NCBI GenBank assembly: GCA_051011135.1
Contig: JBPCUO010000077.1
Location: 1 to 31,971, forward strand
DNA: 31,971 bases
Reading direction: 5' to 3'
Origin: JACOND01 sp051011135
GTDB taxonomy: Bacteria > Bdellovibrionota > Bdellovibrionia > Bdellovibrionales > UBA1609
A model generated the notes under the pieces. That model searched no databases, was not told where the DNA came from, and saw only the letters and a program-made list of their open reading frames with translations. How positions within the stretch are numbered: the first letter of the stretch is position 1; every line of letters starts with the position of its first letter. The translations under genes were made by a program, and so were the position numbers. This document shows positions 16,096-23,726 of this stretch, one piece after another.

Positions 16096-16127
16096 AGAAA
16101 TAAAATTATTATAACAGCTTTATTTCT
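16096..16127 (-). terminator. weak hairpin at the end of the gsp operon
   Basis: AGAAATAAA and TTTATTTCT (16096-16104 with 16119-16127) form a 9-bp stem with a 14-nt loop, touching the gspN stop codon. It is followed on the minus strand by a T-rich stretch (TATTTTGATTTT). The stem has a single GC pair, so termination would be inefficient; it could be chance in AT-rich DNA. Confidence 0.25.
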
Positions 16128-17062
16128 TAAAATTCTGGCAAAAGTTCGATATTGGGCGGTCCTGAACCTTGACCCGTTATCCGAGCTTGATACAAATACT
16201 TAGTTGGCAATTCTTTTTTAGTCCCAGATAACATAAGATCAACCAGGCTTAAATATAAGCTTTTATCAACTTCTAATTGTATTTGAAAATCATAAGCTCC
16301 TAAACGAAATTGATTGTATAGATATAAAATCTCTCCATTTCCTCTCATTTTTAAATGCAGCCGATCCTTACTATCTCCTAAGACTAAAGATTCAAGGACG
16401 ATATTACCTTCTTTAAGACGGATAATAGCCTTAGCTTGAGACCACTTTAATTGAGGAAGATCTAAAGGACCTATATTCGTCTCTATTTGAGATTGTAACC
16501 AATGAATTTTAGAAGCTTTAAAATTTAAAATACCTTTTGCTTCTGGTAAATTTTTAATATCTCCTTCGTATTTAAAATCAAAAGAAGCTTTTCCTTTCAT
16601 TTTTACACTAGGCGACAAATCCTTTAAAAAAGAAAAATCTAAAAAAGAAGAGCCTCCTTCTATATATAAATAATCATGCTCTAAATCCTCAACTTTTCTT
16701 TTTTGTTTCCAAAAAGTAAAAAGAAAAGAAGAAGAATCTTTAAACCCCTTAACAGTCCAAGCTTTTTTAAGAGCTAACCATTTTCCTAGAGCCATTGAAA
16801 ATAAAAAACGATCCAAAATAAAAGATTCTTTCAATTTATCGTGATTAAAAGATATTTCATGAAAAGCAACGCCTGGAGGCAGGAATTTTAATTTCATTTT
16901 ATCAAACTCTATATCCATAGACATTTGTTTTTGAGATTCTCTAAAGACATTTTCAAGAGTCTCGGTCAAAGGAAATCTCAAAACAAATAAAAGAAAAGTA
17001 AAAGTTATAAATAGAAAAAAAGATTTTCTAAATTTCCATAATTTTTTTAATAGGTCATACAT
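16127..17062 (-). CDS. gspN: type II secretion system protein GspN
   Basis: A 311-residue protein with one N-terminal transmembrane helix (residues 14-29, SFFLFITFTFLLFVLR) and a periplasmic body rich in beta strands. It starts with a LKFLPPGVAFHEISF motif typical of the GspN proteins found at the end of delta-proteobacterial gsp operons; these share an AsmA-like beta repeat character. It ends with an N/P-rich PPNIELLPEF. The ATG has GAGG 6 nt upstream and lies 13 bp after gspM. It is the last gene of gspC-N. The family assignment rests on position and general features more than on catalytic residues. Confidence 0.75.
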   Translation of the reverse strand: MYDLLKKLWKFRKSFFLFITFTFLLFVLRFPLTETLENVFRESQKQMSMDIEFDKMKLKFLPPGVAFHEISFNHDKLKESFILDRFLFSMALGKWLALKKAWTVKGFKDSSSFLFTFWKQKRKVEDLEHDYLYIEGGSSFLDFSFLKDLSPSVKMKGKASFDFKYEGDIKNLPEAKGILNFKASKIHWLQSQIETNIGPLDLPQLKWSQAKAIIRLKEGNIVLESLVLGDSKDRLHLKMRGNGEILYLYNQFRLGAYDFQIQLEVDKSLYLSLVDLMLSGTKKELPTKYLYQARITGQGSGPPNIELLPEF

Positions 17063-17075
17063 TCATAACCTCATC

Positions 17076-18179
17076 TCACTCTGGTTTTTCATTTTCTTCA
17101 TCTTTTGTTTTTATAAAAGTCGATTTCTTTTTAATCTTGCTTGTTTCGTCTAAATTAAAGTTAAGCACTTTTCCGCTCCTTTTAAGTTGCATAGGTTGAG
17201 CCTGAAGATTTATGGGTTGGGCCTGTTTTGAATTTTTGTTTTTAGTATCATTAAGTTTAGGAGCCCAGTTTAAGTTTTTAGTATCTTTAGGTTTAGGAGC
17301 CCAGTTTTTATTTTTAGTATCTTTAGGTGTTGGAGCCCAGTTTAAGCTTTTAGTATTATTAGATTTTTTGTTTAAACTTTCCGTATCGCTAGATGTAGGT
17401 GGCCAATTTGAGTTTTTAGTATCATTAGAATCTCTATTTAAACCTTTAGCATTATTATTTTTAAATTTAGTATTTCTTTTTTTCTCTTTATTAATTTTGG
17501 AATTTTTCATGCGGTTTTTACGAAAATCAGCGGCCCCTTTTTTTACCCCTCTAGATTTTGGTTTAAAATTTCTTGTGGGTTTTAAATGAGATTTCTTCAT
17601 TTTATAAAAATAAGCTTCTAATTCAAAAACAACATCATAATGTTTTAAATATTTAGACTCTTCCATAGTTAAAGATATTAAACGAGCAGAAAAGATATTA
17701 TTAAAATCCGTTCCCATTTGAATGGCTTGGCGAATATTAAGATGATCGACTTGAATAGTGTATATCGTTTTTTTGATTTTTTTATGTTTTGATTTCGCGG
17801 GCTTATCTTTAATTGAAAAATCTTTTTCTTTATATTTTTTTATAGTTTGATTTATAAAATCTCGAACTTTGTATTCATTCTCATCAATAATCATAGATTT
17901 GTAATTTCTAACTTTTAAAAGATTTAAAGACAGTTCACGCTTTTGCTCAAACTCCGTCCAATACCTAGAAGAAACATAAAAATAATATAAAGGCAGAAAA
18001 GATATTAAAAATAGGATCAAGCTTATCAAGCCATACTTTATAAGTTTTTGACGAGTTAAAGAGTAAGATTGATATTTTTCTTTTAAAAGATTAAAGGCAT
18101 TACTTTCAAAAATATAATTTTGAAAGTATTCCGCATAATAGAGAAACTGCTTTTTTAATTCTTCAAACTTTTCAAACAT
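17076..18179 (-). CDS. gspM: GspM-like type II secretion protein with repeat-bearing C-terminal extension
   Basis: A 367-residue protein. A cytoplasmic N-terminus of 45 residues is followed by one transmembrane helix (48-68), a coiled-coil start and a small periplasmic domain (to about 195) of the GspM/PilO ferredoxin-like type, with IYTIQVDHLNIRQ and VVFELEAYFYK strands. GspM normally ends there, at about 160-200 residues. Here a further 170 residues follow: a Lys/Arg-rich linker (195-250), tandem 12-residue repeats (253-316) and a Gln-rich then Lys/Glu-rich end. The start ATG directly abuts the gspL stop (TAAATG). In the family GspM partners GspL in the inner-membrane platform. Assignment to GspM is from gene order, membrane topology and the ferredoxin-like domain. 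Confidence 0.7.
   Translation of the reverse strand: MFEKFEELKKQFLYYAEYFQNYIFESNAFNLLKEKYQSYSLTRQKLIKYGLISLILFLISFLPLYYFYVSSRYWTEFEQKRELSLNLLKVRNYKSMIIDENEYKVRDFINQTIKKYKEKDFSIKDKPAKSKHKKIKKTIYTIQVDHLNIRQAIQMGTDFNNIFSARLISLTMEESKYLKHYDVVFELEAYFYKMKKSHLKPTRNFKPKSRGVKKGAADFRKNRMKNSKINKEKKRNTKFKNNNAKGLNRDSNDTKNSNWPPTSSDTESLNKKSNNTKSLNWAPTPKDTKNKNWAPKPKDTKNLNWAPKLNDTKNKNSKQAQPINLQAQPMQLKRSGKVLNFNLDETSKIKKKSTFIKTKDEENEKPE
17232..17423. repeat. 36-bp tandem repeat coding for 12-residue units in GspM
   Basis: Five to six in-frame units encode variants of DTKNLNWAPKPK: unit starts at residues 253, 265 (degenerate, 10 residues), 275, 287, 299 and 311 (partial). The plus strand shows the period as repeated ggagcccagttt and agtatctttaggt blocks. 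Units 3-5 are the most alike, indicating recent expansion. Confidence 0.9.
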
Positions 18180-19883
18180 TTAAATATTTTCCTTTAGTAT
18201 AAATTGATAAGAGAAATTCACTAAATCAGAGAGCGGCTCTTTTTCTGATTTTTCTAAAACGCTTTTAGAATCTTTTTTCACTTCTGAAGATTTCACTTCT
18301 GAAGATTTTAACTTGGAATCCGATTCCCCTTTTTTGTCCTCATTTTTGACCTTTAACTCTTTAATAGATCCTTTAGATATTTTTTTTAATCTTTGTTTTA
18401 AAGTTTTAACAAATTCTTTATTAATACTTCCTTTTATAAGAATCTTATTCTTTTTTATTTCCAAATATTGCACATGCAATTCCCATGCTTTTTTAACATC
18501 AATAGCTGTTGTTAAGCTTTTTAATTTATCCATAGCATTCTTTTTAGAAACATTTTTTTTAATAAAATCTTCTGCTTCTACCAGATCTTTTTTATGGTCT
18601 AAGTATTTTTTAATTTCATTAATGCTGACTTGGCTCTCTCTTAAAGATGCTATTTTTTTTCCATAATCTATAAAAACACTTTGCATTTGATCCGCTAAGT
18701 TTTGGCTCTCTTTACCGCGAATAAAAACATAAACAGAAAAAACAAACACAATAATAAGAAAACTCACAATAACAGACTTCCATTTTTTAGGAATGATTTG
18801 AAATTTTTGCTTGTTTAAACTGTGTAAAAAATTAATACCTTCATAAGGTGGTTTTTTTAAACCCTCCATAGCTAAACCCAGAGGTATTATTAGATTTTGA
18901 TTATTAAAATCCGATAAATCAATCGAGCTTAAATCCCCTATCTTTTTAAATCTAGAAAACAAAGAAGATGTTTCTGTCGATAAATACGCTGAAAAATTTT
19001 TAATAACAGAGGCTGGTCCAAGTATAAAATTATTATTATAGTCCACTTTGTTTTTTGTTTCTAAAGACAATTTTAATAACTTGATTTCATGAATTAAAGA
19101 GCTGACTTGATTTTCAATAAGTTTTGAAAAAAAGATTTGCTCTTTTCCAAAACCTTTTTCGCTTGTTAAAATAAAAGATTTTTCAAAAAATTGACGAATA
19201 GCTTCCTCAAAAGAAAGTCTGTATTTTTCAGACATCTCTTTAATAATAGAAGACCCTTGCCACTCTATGCTATAAATATTATCCAAACATCCTTTTGTAA
19301 AAACAACAACGACACTTCCTTGCAGGCCTAAATAGAGATATAAGTTATTTTGCATCTCAGAGTTTGTTTTAGAAAAATTAGAATTCCATCCGCTAATAAT
19401 ATTCGCTAAAGCCGCTCCCTCTAAACTTAAAAGATGAGGTTTTGTTTCTAAAGAATTAGAAAATTTTAAAAATTCTTTAATGTTACTTTCGGGTGTGACA
19501 AAACAAATAACTTCGGTCATTTGATTTTTGATTTGAGTAATTCGAGCATCATAAAAAATTTTATCGGAACGAAAAGGAGATTGATTCTCAATTTGAAAAG
19601 GAAGTGTTTTTAGAATTTTAAATTTTTCCTTAAAAGGAAAACTTACTTTAAAACCACTGATTTGACTTTGATACAAGCTGTAACAAAAACGAATAGGCTT
19701 GTTGGTGTATTTTTTTTCTATTTCTTTTAAATACTCAAGAATAATTATAGATTTATGCTCTTCTTGATCATCTTGTTTAAAAAAATGATGATAAGTATTT
19801 TCCAGTTTTAAACGACCTGATTCTAAAGATATCTCTGCAACACCAAAGCCATTATCATAAATATATATCCCGACGCTAACCAT
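18180..19883 (-). CDS. gspL: type II secretion system protein GspL
   Basis: A 567-residue protein. The cytoplasmic part (1-360) has the actin-like fold of GspL/PilM: GIYIYDNGFGVAEISLESG at the start, LPFQIENQSPFRSDKIFYDA, LSLEGAALANIIS, and LILGP- and IIPLGLAMEG-like strands. This is the part that binds the GspE ATPase. One transmembrane helix (369-388) leads to a periplasmic region with a GspL-type ferredoxin-like stretch (KILIKGSINKEFVKTLKQRL). A Lys/Ser-rich segment with the exact duplication SSEVKSSEVK precedes the last residues. GGAG lies about 12 nt before the ATG. It follows gspK after 32 bp and abuts gspM. Confidence 0.85.
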   Translation of the reverse strand: MVSVGIYIYDNGFGVAEISLESGRLKLENTYHHFFKQDDQEEHKSIIILEYLKEIEKKYTNKPIRFCYSLYQSQISGFKVSFPFKEKFKILKTLPFQIENQSPFRSDKIFYDARITQIKNQMTEVICFVTPESNIKEFLKFSNSLETKPHLLSLEGAALANIISGWNSNFSKTNSEMQNNLYLYLGLQGSVVVVFTKGCLDNIYSIEWQGSSIIKEMSEKYRLSFEEAIRQFFEKSFILTSEKGFGKEQIFFSKLIENQVSSLIHEIKLLKLSLETKNKVDYNNNFILGPASVIKNFSAYLSTETSSLFSRFKKIGDLSSIDLSDFNNQNLIIPLGLAMEGLKKPPYEGINFLHSLNKQKFQIIPKKWKSVIVSFLIIVFVFSVYVFIRGKESQNLADQMQSVFIDYGKKIASLRESQVSINEIKKYLDHKKDLVEAEDFIKKNVSKKNAMDKLKSLTTAIDVKKAWELHVQYLEIKKNKILIKGSINKEFVKTLKQRLKKISKGSIKELKVKNEDKKGESDSKLKSSEVKSSEVKKDSKSVLEKSEKEPLSDLVNFSYQFILKENI

Positions 19884-19915
19884 AAAATAGAAGTCTCCAC
19901 TTTAAATCATAGCCT

Positions 19916-21193
19916 TTAAAAGTTTTCTTTCCAATACATTATGTAGAAAGGAAAACGAGCAATAGATCTCGGTAGATTCAAATTCGTTTTTTTAGATTTT
20001 TCCTCTTCTTTAGATAAGGCTCGATTTTTTTTACTTTCTTCCAACTCTCCTTTTGATATCTTTTCTTGAATATCTAGAGATCTTTTATAGTTTTCTATGG
20101 CTTTTAAAGGGTCGTAAATTAATGCTTCTGAATAAGTTCTAATTTTATGAGAACTGGCCCATGCTTCTAAGCGAAAATGGGACACTGTATTAAATTGAAA
20201 AATCTCTAAAGTTTCATATTCTTTTTCAATATTTTCACAAAGTGGCATCCCTCTTTCTACCAAATAATCACAAAAATTTTTGGTATCTTTAAAGGGGGAG
20301 TAATTCTCACTTCCTATTCTTGTAAGATTAAGGATATCTTCAACGATAATTTCAGGAAGATTAAGAGCTCTTAATATTTCTGGAGTTGTATAATTGATAC
20401 TTAATCCTTTAGAGCCATAAACGGTAATATGAGGCTCTAAAAAATCATAAATCTCTTTTGTCACTCCCGGAACTTTTTTAAGTTCTTCAATATGCATAAA
20501 AGATCTATTTAAAGGAATGTGACCTTCTTCAATAGTTTCCTCACTTCCTCCATTTTGACTTTCATTATCCTCATCAGACCAATCTGAAATATTATTTAAA
20601 ATAACTGTAAAGCTTGCAGGATTGTATTTGTCTTTTAATTCAGGCTGATCCTCAATAGATAAAATTAAAAAATTTAACAAAGTATCAAAAGTAAACTTTC
20701 GAAGATAAGTCATAGATGAGGATAAATCATTAATATCTAATCTTCCATCTTCTGGATAAATTTTTATATTATAAGATTCTTTTAAATAAGCTTCATTGAT
20801 TATTTTTTTTAGAGATGCTTTATCAGATTTTAATAAATCTTCTGAAACAGGAAAAGGCCATAGAAAAGGAACAGACCAAATAGTATTCATATAAGCCCCA
20901 ACCATCTCAGAAATTTCTGGGCTTTTTTGTAATAATTTATCAGCCTCTTTATAGATGTAGATGCTTAATAGAGATAATTCCATTCCAGATCTTGCGCTGT
21001 AACGAGATTTTAACTCTCTTAATTTTTGATAAGAAGAGGATTGTTCTAGTCGAGAATTAACCCATACACCCTGTATAAAGCTTAAAAGAATAGTGGTAAC
21101 CGCTAACACTGTAATTAAAGCAGCTCCTCTTTTAGCAGATTTATTTTTTAAATCAATGATGATAAGAACCTCCTCTTTTTTTAGAAGAATCAT
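19916..21193 (-). CDS. gspK: type II secretion minor pseudopilin GspK
   Basis: A 425-residue protein. Leader KNKSAKRG is followed by the hydrophobic helix AALITVLAVTTILLSFIQG, which lacks Glu at +5 as is usual for GspK, the tip subunit of the pseudopilus. The large globular part has the GspK signatures DGRLDINDL, ISDWSDEDNE (metal-binding type) and HIEELKKVPGVTKEIYDFL. It ends in a Lys/Glu-rich segment. The start is uncertain: the ATG at 21193 lies 41 bp inside gspJ with no Shine-Dalgarno sequence, while GAGGAGG at 21175-21169 points to a non-ATG start (ATC 21160 or ATT 21157) that would give a shorter, more normal leader. Confidence 0.85.
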   Translation of the reverse strand: MILLKKEEVLIIIDLKNKSAKRGAALITVLAVTTILLSFIQGVWVNSRLEQSSSYQKLRELKSRYSARSGMELSLLSIYIYKEADKLLQKSPEISEMVGAYMNTIWSVPFLWPFPVSEDLLKSDKASLKKIINEAYLKESYNIKIYPEDGRLDINDLSSSMTYLRKFTFDTLLNFLILSIEDQPELKDKYNPASFTVILNNISDWSDEDNESQNGGSEETIEEGHIPLNRSFMHIEELKKVPGVTKEIYDFLEPHITVYGSKGLSINYTTPEILRALNLPEIIVEDILNLTRIGSENYSPFKDTKNFCDYLVERGMPLCENIEKEYETLEIFQFNTVSHFRLEAWASSHKIRTYSEALIYDPLKAIENYKRSLDIQEKISKGELEESKKNRALSKEEEKSKKTNLNLPRSIARFPFYIMYWKENF

Positions 21194-22097
21194 TAAAGGA
21201 ATCCAGATCTTTTATGGAATTCAAATCCTTTAATTTTTTAGGCAAAGAAGGTGGAGGCGGGACCTTAGTATCTATAGTTTCATTATTTTTAAGCTTATTG
21301 TTTTTATTTTTTATTTCATTATTTTTTTTGCTTTCACGATTTACAAAATCGAGTGTTCTTGCGAGTTGATTTTTTTGATTCCTTACTAAAGGATAAGAAA
21401 CAGGAAAACTATAAGATTCTTGATAAGATTTCCATTGAATATTAATTTGAATTTGATCAGGTAGCCATTTTGAAGAAGATAAACTCACAGAATTATAATC
21501 CCAATTTTTAAGCATGGTTTCTTGCCTTTCATCATAGTAAAAAAAAGACAGAGATTGAATGTCTCTTAAAATAACATATTTATTAAAAATTTCTGCTTCA
21601 TTTTGAAAATTAACAACAGAGCGAATTAAACATTTAGAAATTTGATTTGTTTTTAAATCCTCACAATCTTCTAAAAAATAATTAATTTTAATCATTTGAT
21701 GCATGCCTTTTTCTTCAAAAGGCTCTACCCAAGAAAAAGTTGCCATTTCAATGCTTTGATCCTTTCCTACAAAATTAAAAGAAAGATTAAAAAACAAACC
21801 TGGATCTTGCCTCTCCTCTAAAAAATTCCCTGAAGGCGAAACATTATCCAAATTTAAAGGGTAAAGTCTTTGAAGATTTTTATTAAAATCAAAGAATTCA
21901 GTAACTCCACTAAAATCTTCAGAAAACAAATCTAAAACATTTGAAATTTCTCTTTGAAAACGGACATCGCCGCTTATTTTTTTTTTGTATCTCATAGAAG
22001 AACGAATCATTTGTGTGATAAAAATCATCATGATAGAAAAAATAGTAACCGCAACAAGTATTTCTATAAGAGTCATTCCTTTTTTAGAAAAAATCAT
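21153..22097 (-). CDS. gspJ: type II secretion minor pseudopilin GspJ
   Basis: A prepilin-like protein of 314 residues: leader MIFSKKG, then MTLIEILVAVTIFSIMM with the conserved Glu at +5. The globular domain fits GspJ (VTEFFDFNKN, FNLSFNFVGKDQS, YFLEDCEDL, WLPDQIQINIQW). A C-terminal extension of about 60 residues is Lys/Asn-rich with a PPPPSLP run and is unusual for a pseudopilin. I start at ATG 22097, which shares a base with the gspI TGA stop (TGATG), rather than at the TTG one codon earlier. GspI, J and K form the pseudopilus tip complex in the family. Confidence 0.85.
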   Translation of the reverse strand: MIFSKKGMTLIEILVAVTIFSIMMIFITQMIRSSMRYKKKISGDVRFQREISNVLDLFSEDFSGVTEFFDFNKNLQRLYPLNLDNVSPSGNFLEERQDPGLFFNLSFNFVGKDQSIEMATFSWVEPFEEKGMHQMIKINYFLEDCEDLKTNQISKCLIRSVVNFQNEAEIFNKYVILRDIQSLSFFYYDERQETMLKNWDYNSVSLSSSKWLPDQIQINIQWKSYQESYSFPVSYPLVRNQKNQLARTLDFVNRESKKNNEIKNKNNKLKNNETIDTKVPPPPSLPKKLKDLNSIKDLDSFNDSSKKRGGSYHH

Positions 22098-22660
22098 CAA
22101 TTGCTCTCTCCTTTATTTCCTAATCCTGGGAGACTATTTTCTAAATTTCCTGTATTTGGAATCATTTCAGAAATAGTGTTTTGAATATAAGCCGGAACAT
22201 CTTCGTAATTGACAAAATAAGACACTAAAGAATATTGAATTGGTTTTTGATGTTTTTCATAAGTCACTGTGAGCTTAAGCTCTGTCACTGTATTTACTAA
22301 AACTTCTTTAATAAGTTCCATGATTTGAAGATTCATTTCTGATTGAGGTAAACCCTTAAGAGATAGTAAAGTTAAAGAGGGAGGCATCTCTAATTGACGA
22401 GTTTCAAACTCCCATCTGTAACCAGCTTCCTCTTCAAAGGATCCCGCTTCTTCAGCAGGTAAATTGAGTATATTTTGATTTTTATATTCTGATTCAATAT
22501 CAGACATTTTTTGTTTTAATAAAAATGTTATCTTTTCAATTCTTTGACTTTTTTTTAATCTTCTAAAGCCTCCAAAAGTAACTTGGGAAACCATAGCTAT
22601 TAATCCACTTAAAATAAGAATCGAACCCAAGACTTCTAATAAAGTAAAACCTTTTTTCAT
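22097..22660 (-). CDS. gspI: type II secretion minor pseudopilin GspI
   Basis: A 187-residue protein: very short leader MKKG, then FTLLEVLGSILILSGLIAM with Glu at +5. The globular part matches GspI-type proteins by size and position, including a KITFLLKQKMSDIESEY helix and GYRWEFETRQL. It overlaps gspH by 4 bp (ATGA) and gspJ by one base, so translation is coupled. It is part of the pseudopilus tip with GspJ and GspK. Confidence 0.85.
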   Translation of the reverse strand: MKKGFTLLEVLGSILILSGLIAMVSQVTFGGFRRLKKSQRIEKITFLLKQKMSDIESEYKNQNILNLPAEEAGSFEEEAGYRWEFETRQLEMPPSLTLLSLKGLPQSEMNLQIMELIKEVLVNTVTELKLTVTYEKHQKPIQYSLVSYFVNYEDVPAYIQNTISEMIPNTGNLENSLPGLGNKGESN

Positions 22661-23199
22661 ATCTTTTTTATATCCTTAAGGCTTTTTTCCTTATCAAAAA
22701 GTTGAAATTCTTTTTTGACAGGATCTAAATATAAAGTCCATTGGCCTGCTTGATCTAATCTCTTGAATTGAAAAGCCATTTCTTGAGATAAACCTTTGGG
22801 ATAATAATAAACATAAATCAATCCAGAATTTTTAGACTCTTTCCATAAGCTCGCTTCTATTTCCGTTATATCTAAAAGAGGAGTTATTTTTTGAGGCTCT
22901 TCGAAAAAACTTTCATCTAAAACAAATTCTTTATTCTTATTTTTTTCTTTTCTTTCTACCCAAAACTCATCCTCTTCTTCCCTGTTTAAATTCAAAACCA
23001 AACGATAATTATTATTATGGAGTTTAGAGGAAACATACAGCCGACGATTTAAATGAATCAAATCCTGAAAACTTTTTCTAATTTTTACTTTTTTAGAAAA
23101 TAACTTTTGAGAAGATATTGCAAAAATAAAAACTATAATAAAAAGAACGACTAAAATTTCAAGAAGTGTGAAAGCTTTTTTGGATTTGAGAGAAAGCAC
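22657..23199 (-). CDS. gspH: type II secretion minor pseudopilin GspH
   Basis: A 180-residue protein: leader MLSLKSKKA, then FTLLEILVVLFIIVFIFAI with Glu at +5. The residue before the cleavage site is Ala, not the usual Gly. The rest is a GspH-like beta-rich domain with RRLYVSSKLHNNNYRLVLNL and FQFKRLDQAGQWTLYLDP. The start is a GTG with AAAGGAGG at 23216-23209, 9 nt upstream. GspH links the tip complex to the GspG fibre in the family. Confidence 0.82.
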   Translation of the reverse strand: MLSLKSKKAFTLLEILVVLFIIVFIFAISSQKLFSKKVKIRKSFQDLIHLNRRLYVSSKLHNNNYRLVLNLNREEEDEFWVERKEKNKNKEFVLDESFFEEPQKITPLLDITEIEASLWKESKNSGLIYVYYYPKGLSQEMAFQFKRLDQAGQWTLYLDPVKKEFQLFDKEKSLKDIKKI

Positions 23200-23228
23200 T
23201 GTTGGATCCCTCCTTTAGTCATTCCATA

Positions 23229-23247
23229 AAAAAACAAAGCGTTTTTT
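23229..23247 (-). promoter_or_regulatory. small hairpin between gspG and gspH
   Basis: AAAAAAC (23229-23235) and GTTTTTT (23241-23247) form a 7-bp stem with a 5-nt loop, touching the gspG stop codon. On the transcript the 3' arm is a U run, like a leaky terminator or processing point below the major pseudopilin gene. It has one GC pair only. Confidence 0.25.
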
Positions 23248-23677
23248 AATCTCGAGAAGATATGTCTTTATTAAAACCATCTCCACCTGGGCGTCTATCG
23301 GCTCCTTGGCTAATGATTTCGTAATCATTTGTTTCTGAATCATATTCATAAATTAATCTATTATTCCAAGGATCTTTTGGAACTTTTGCATTTTTTAAAT
23401 AAGCCTCTGGTCCCCAAAATTCACAATCAGAAACAGGTTGAACAAGATCATCTAAAGTTGAAGGATAAAAACCACAATCATAACTAAATTCTGTAATTGC
23501 TTGATCTATAATGCTCATAACAATTTTAGCTTGAGAAATTTGAGCCTTCTTTCTTCTTTGGTTAACAGCCTGACCAACAACTGCAAAAAGAAAAGCAATA
23601 ATAGTTACAACTACTAAAATTTCAATAAGAGTCATTCCTTTTTTATTAAGAGTCATTCTTTTTTTATTATAAAACAC
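23246..23677 (-). CDS. gspG: type II secretion major pseudopilin GspG
   Basis: A 143-residue protein, the main subunit of the pseudopilus. The processing site is NKKG/MTLIEILVVVTIIAF, with Glu at +5. The helix RRKKAQISQAKIVMSIIDQA and the C-terminal VPKDPWNNRLIYEY, DYEIISQGADRRPGGDGFN (calcium-loop region) are classic GspG. C68 and C85 in the variable loop could form a disulfide. The start is the GTG at 23677, fixed by AAGGAG at 23689-23684, 6 nt upstream; this gives a 14-residue leader containing a duplicated KKxMTL unit. Later ATGs (residues 8 and 15) are internal. Confidence 0.95.
   Translation of the reverse strand: MFYNKKRMTLNKKGMTLIEILVVVTIIAFLFAVVGQAVNQRRKKAQISQAKIVMSIIDQAITEFSYDCGFYPSTLDDLVQPVSDCEFWGPEAYLKNAKVPKDPWNNRLIYEYDSETNDYEIISQGADRRPGGDGFNKDISSRD
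23626..23668. repeat. 21-bp tandem duplication in the gspG leader
   Basis: Copies 23626-23647 and 23647-23668 (period 21, one mismatch) encode NKKRMTL then NKKGMTL. The mismatch changes Arg to Gly, so only the second copy has the Gly needed for prepilin cleavage. Confidence 0.85.
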
Positions 23678-23726
23678 CCTGTTCTCCTTACTTTATAGAT
23701 TTCATATTAAAACACCTTTGGCTCTC

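Noticed and set aside
17232..17423. Repeats with a 36-bp period resembling a CRISPR array
   Set aside because: The units are contiguous, degenerate, in frame and without spacers; they encode a protein repeat.
17212..17589. 125-codon open frame on the plus strand with hydrophobic repeats (LVSLGLGAQF)
   Set aside because: It is the antisense of the gspM repeat tract; the period and composition follow from the coding strand, and there is no ribosome site.
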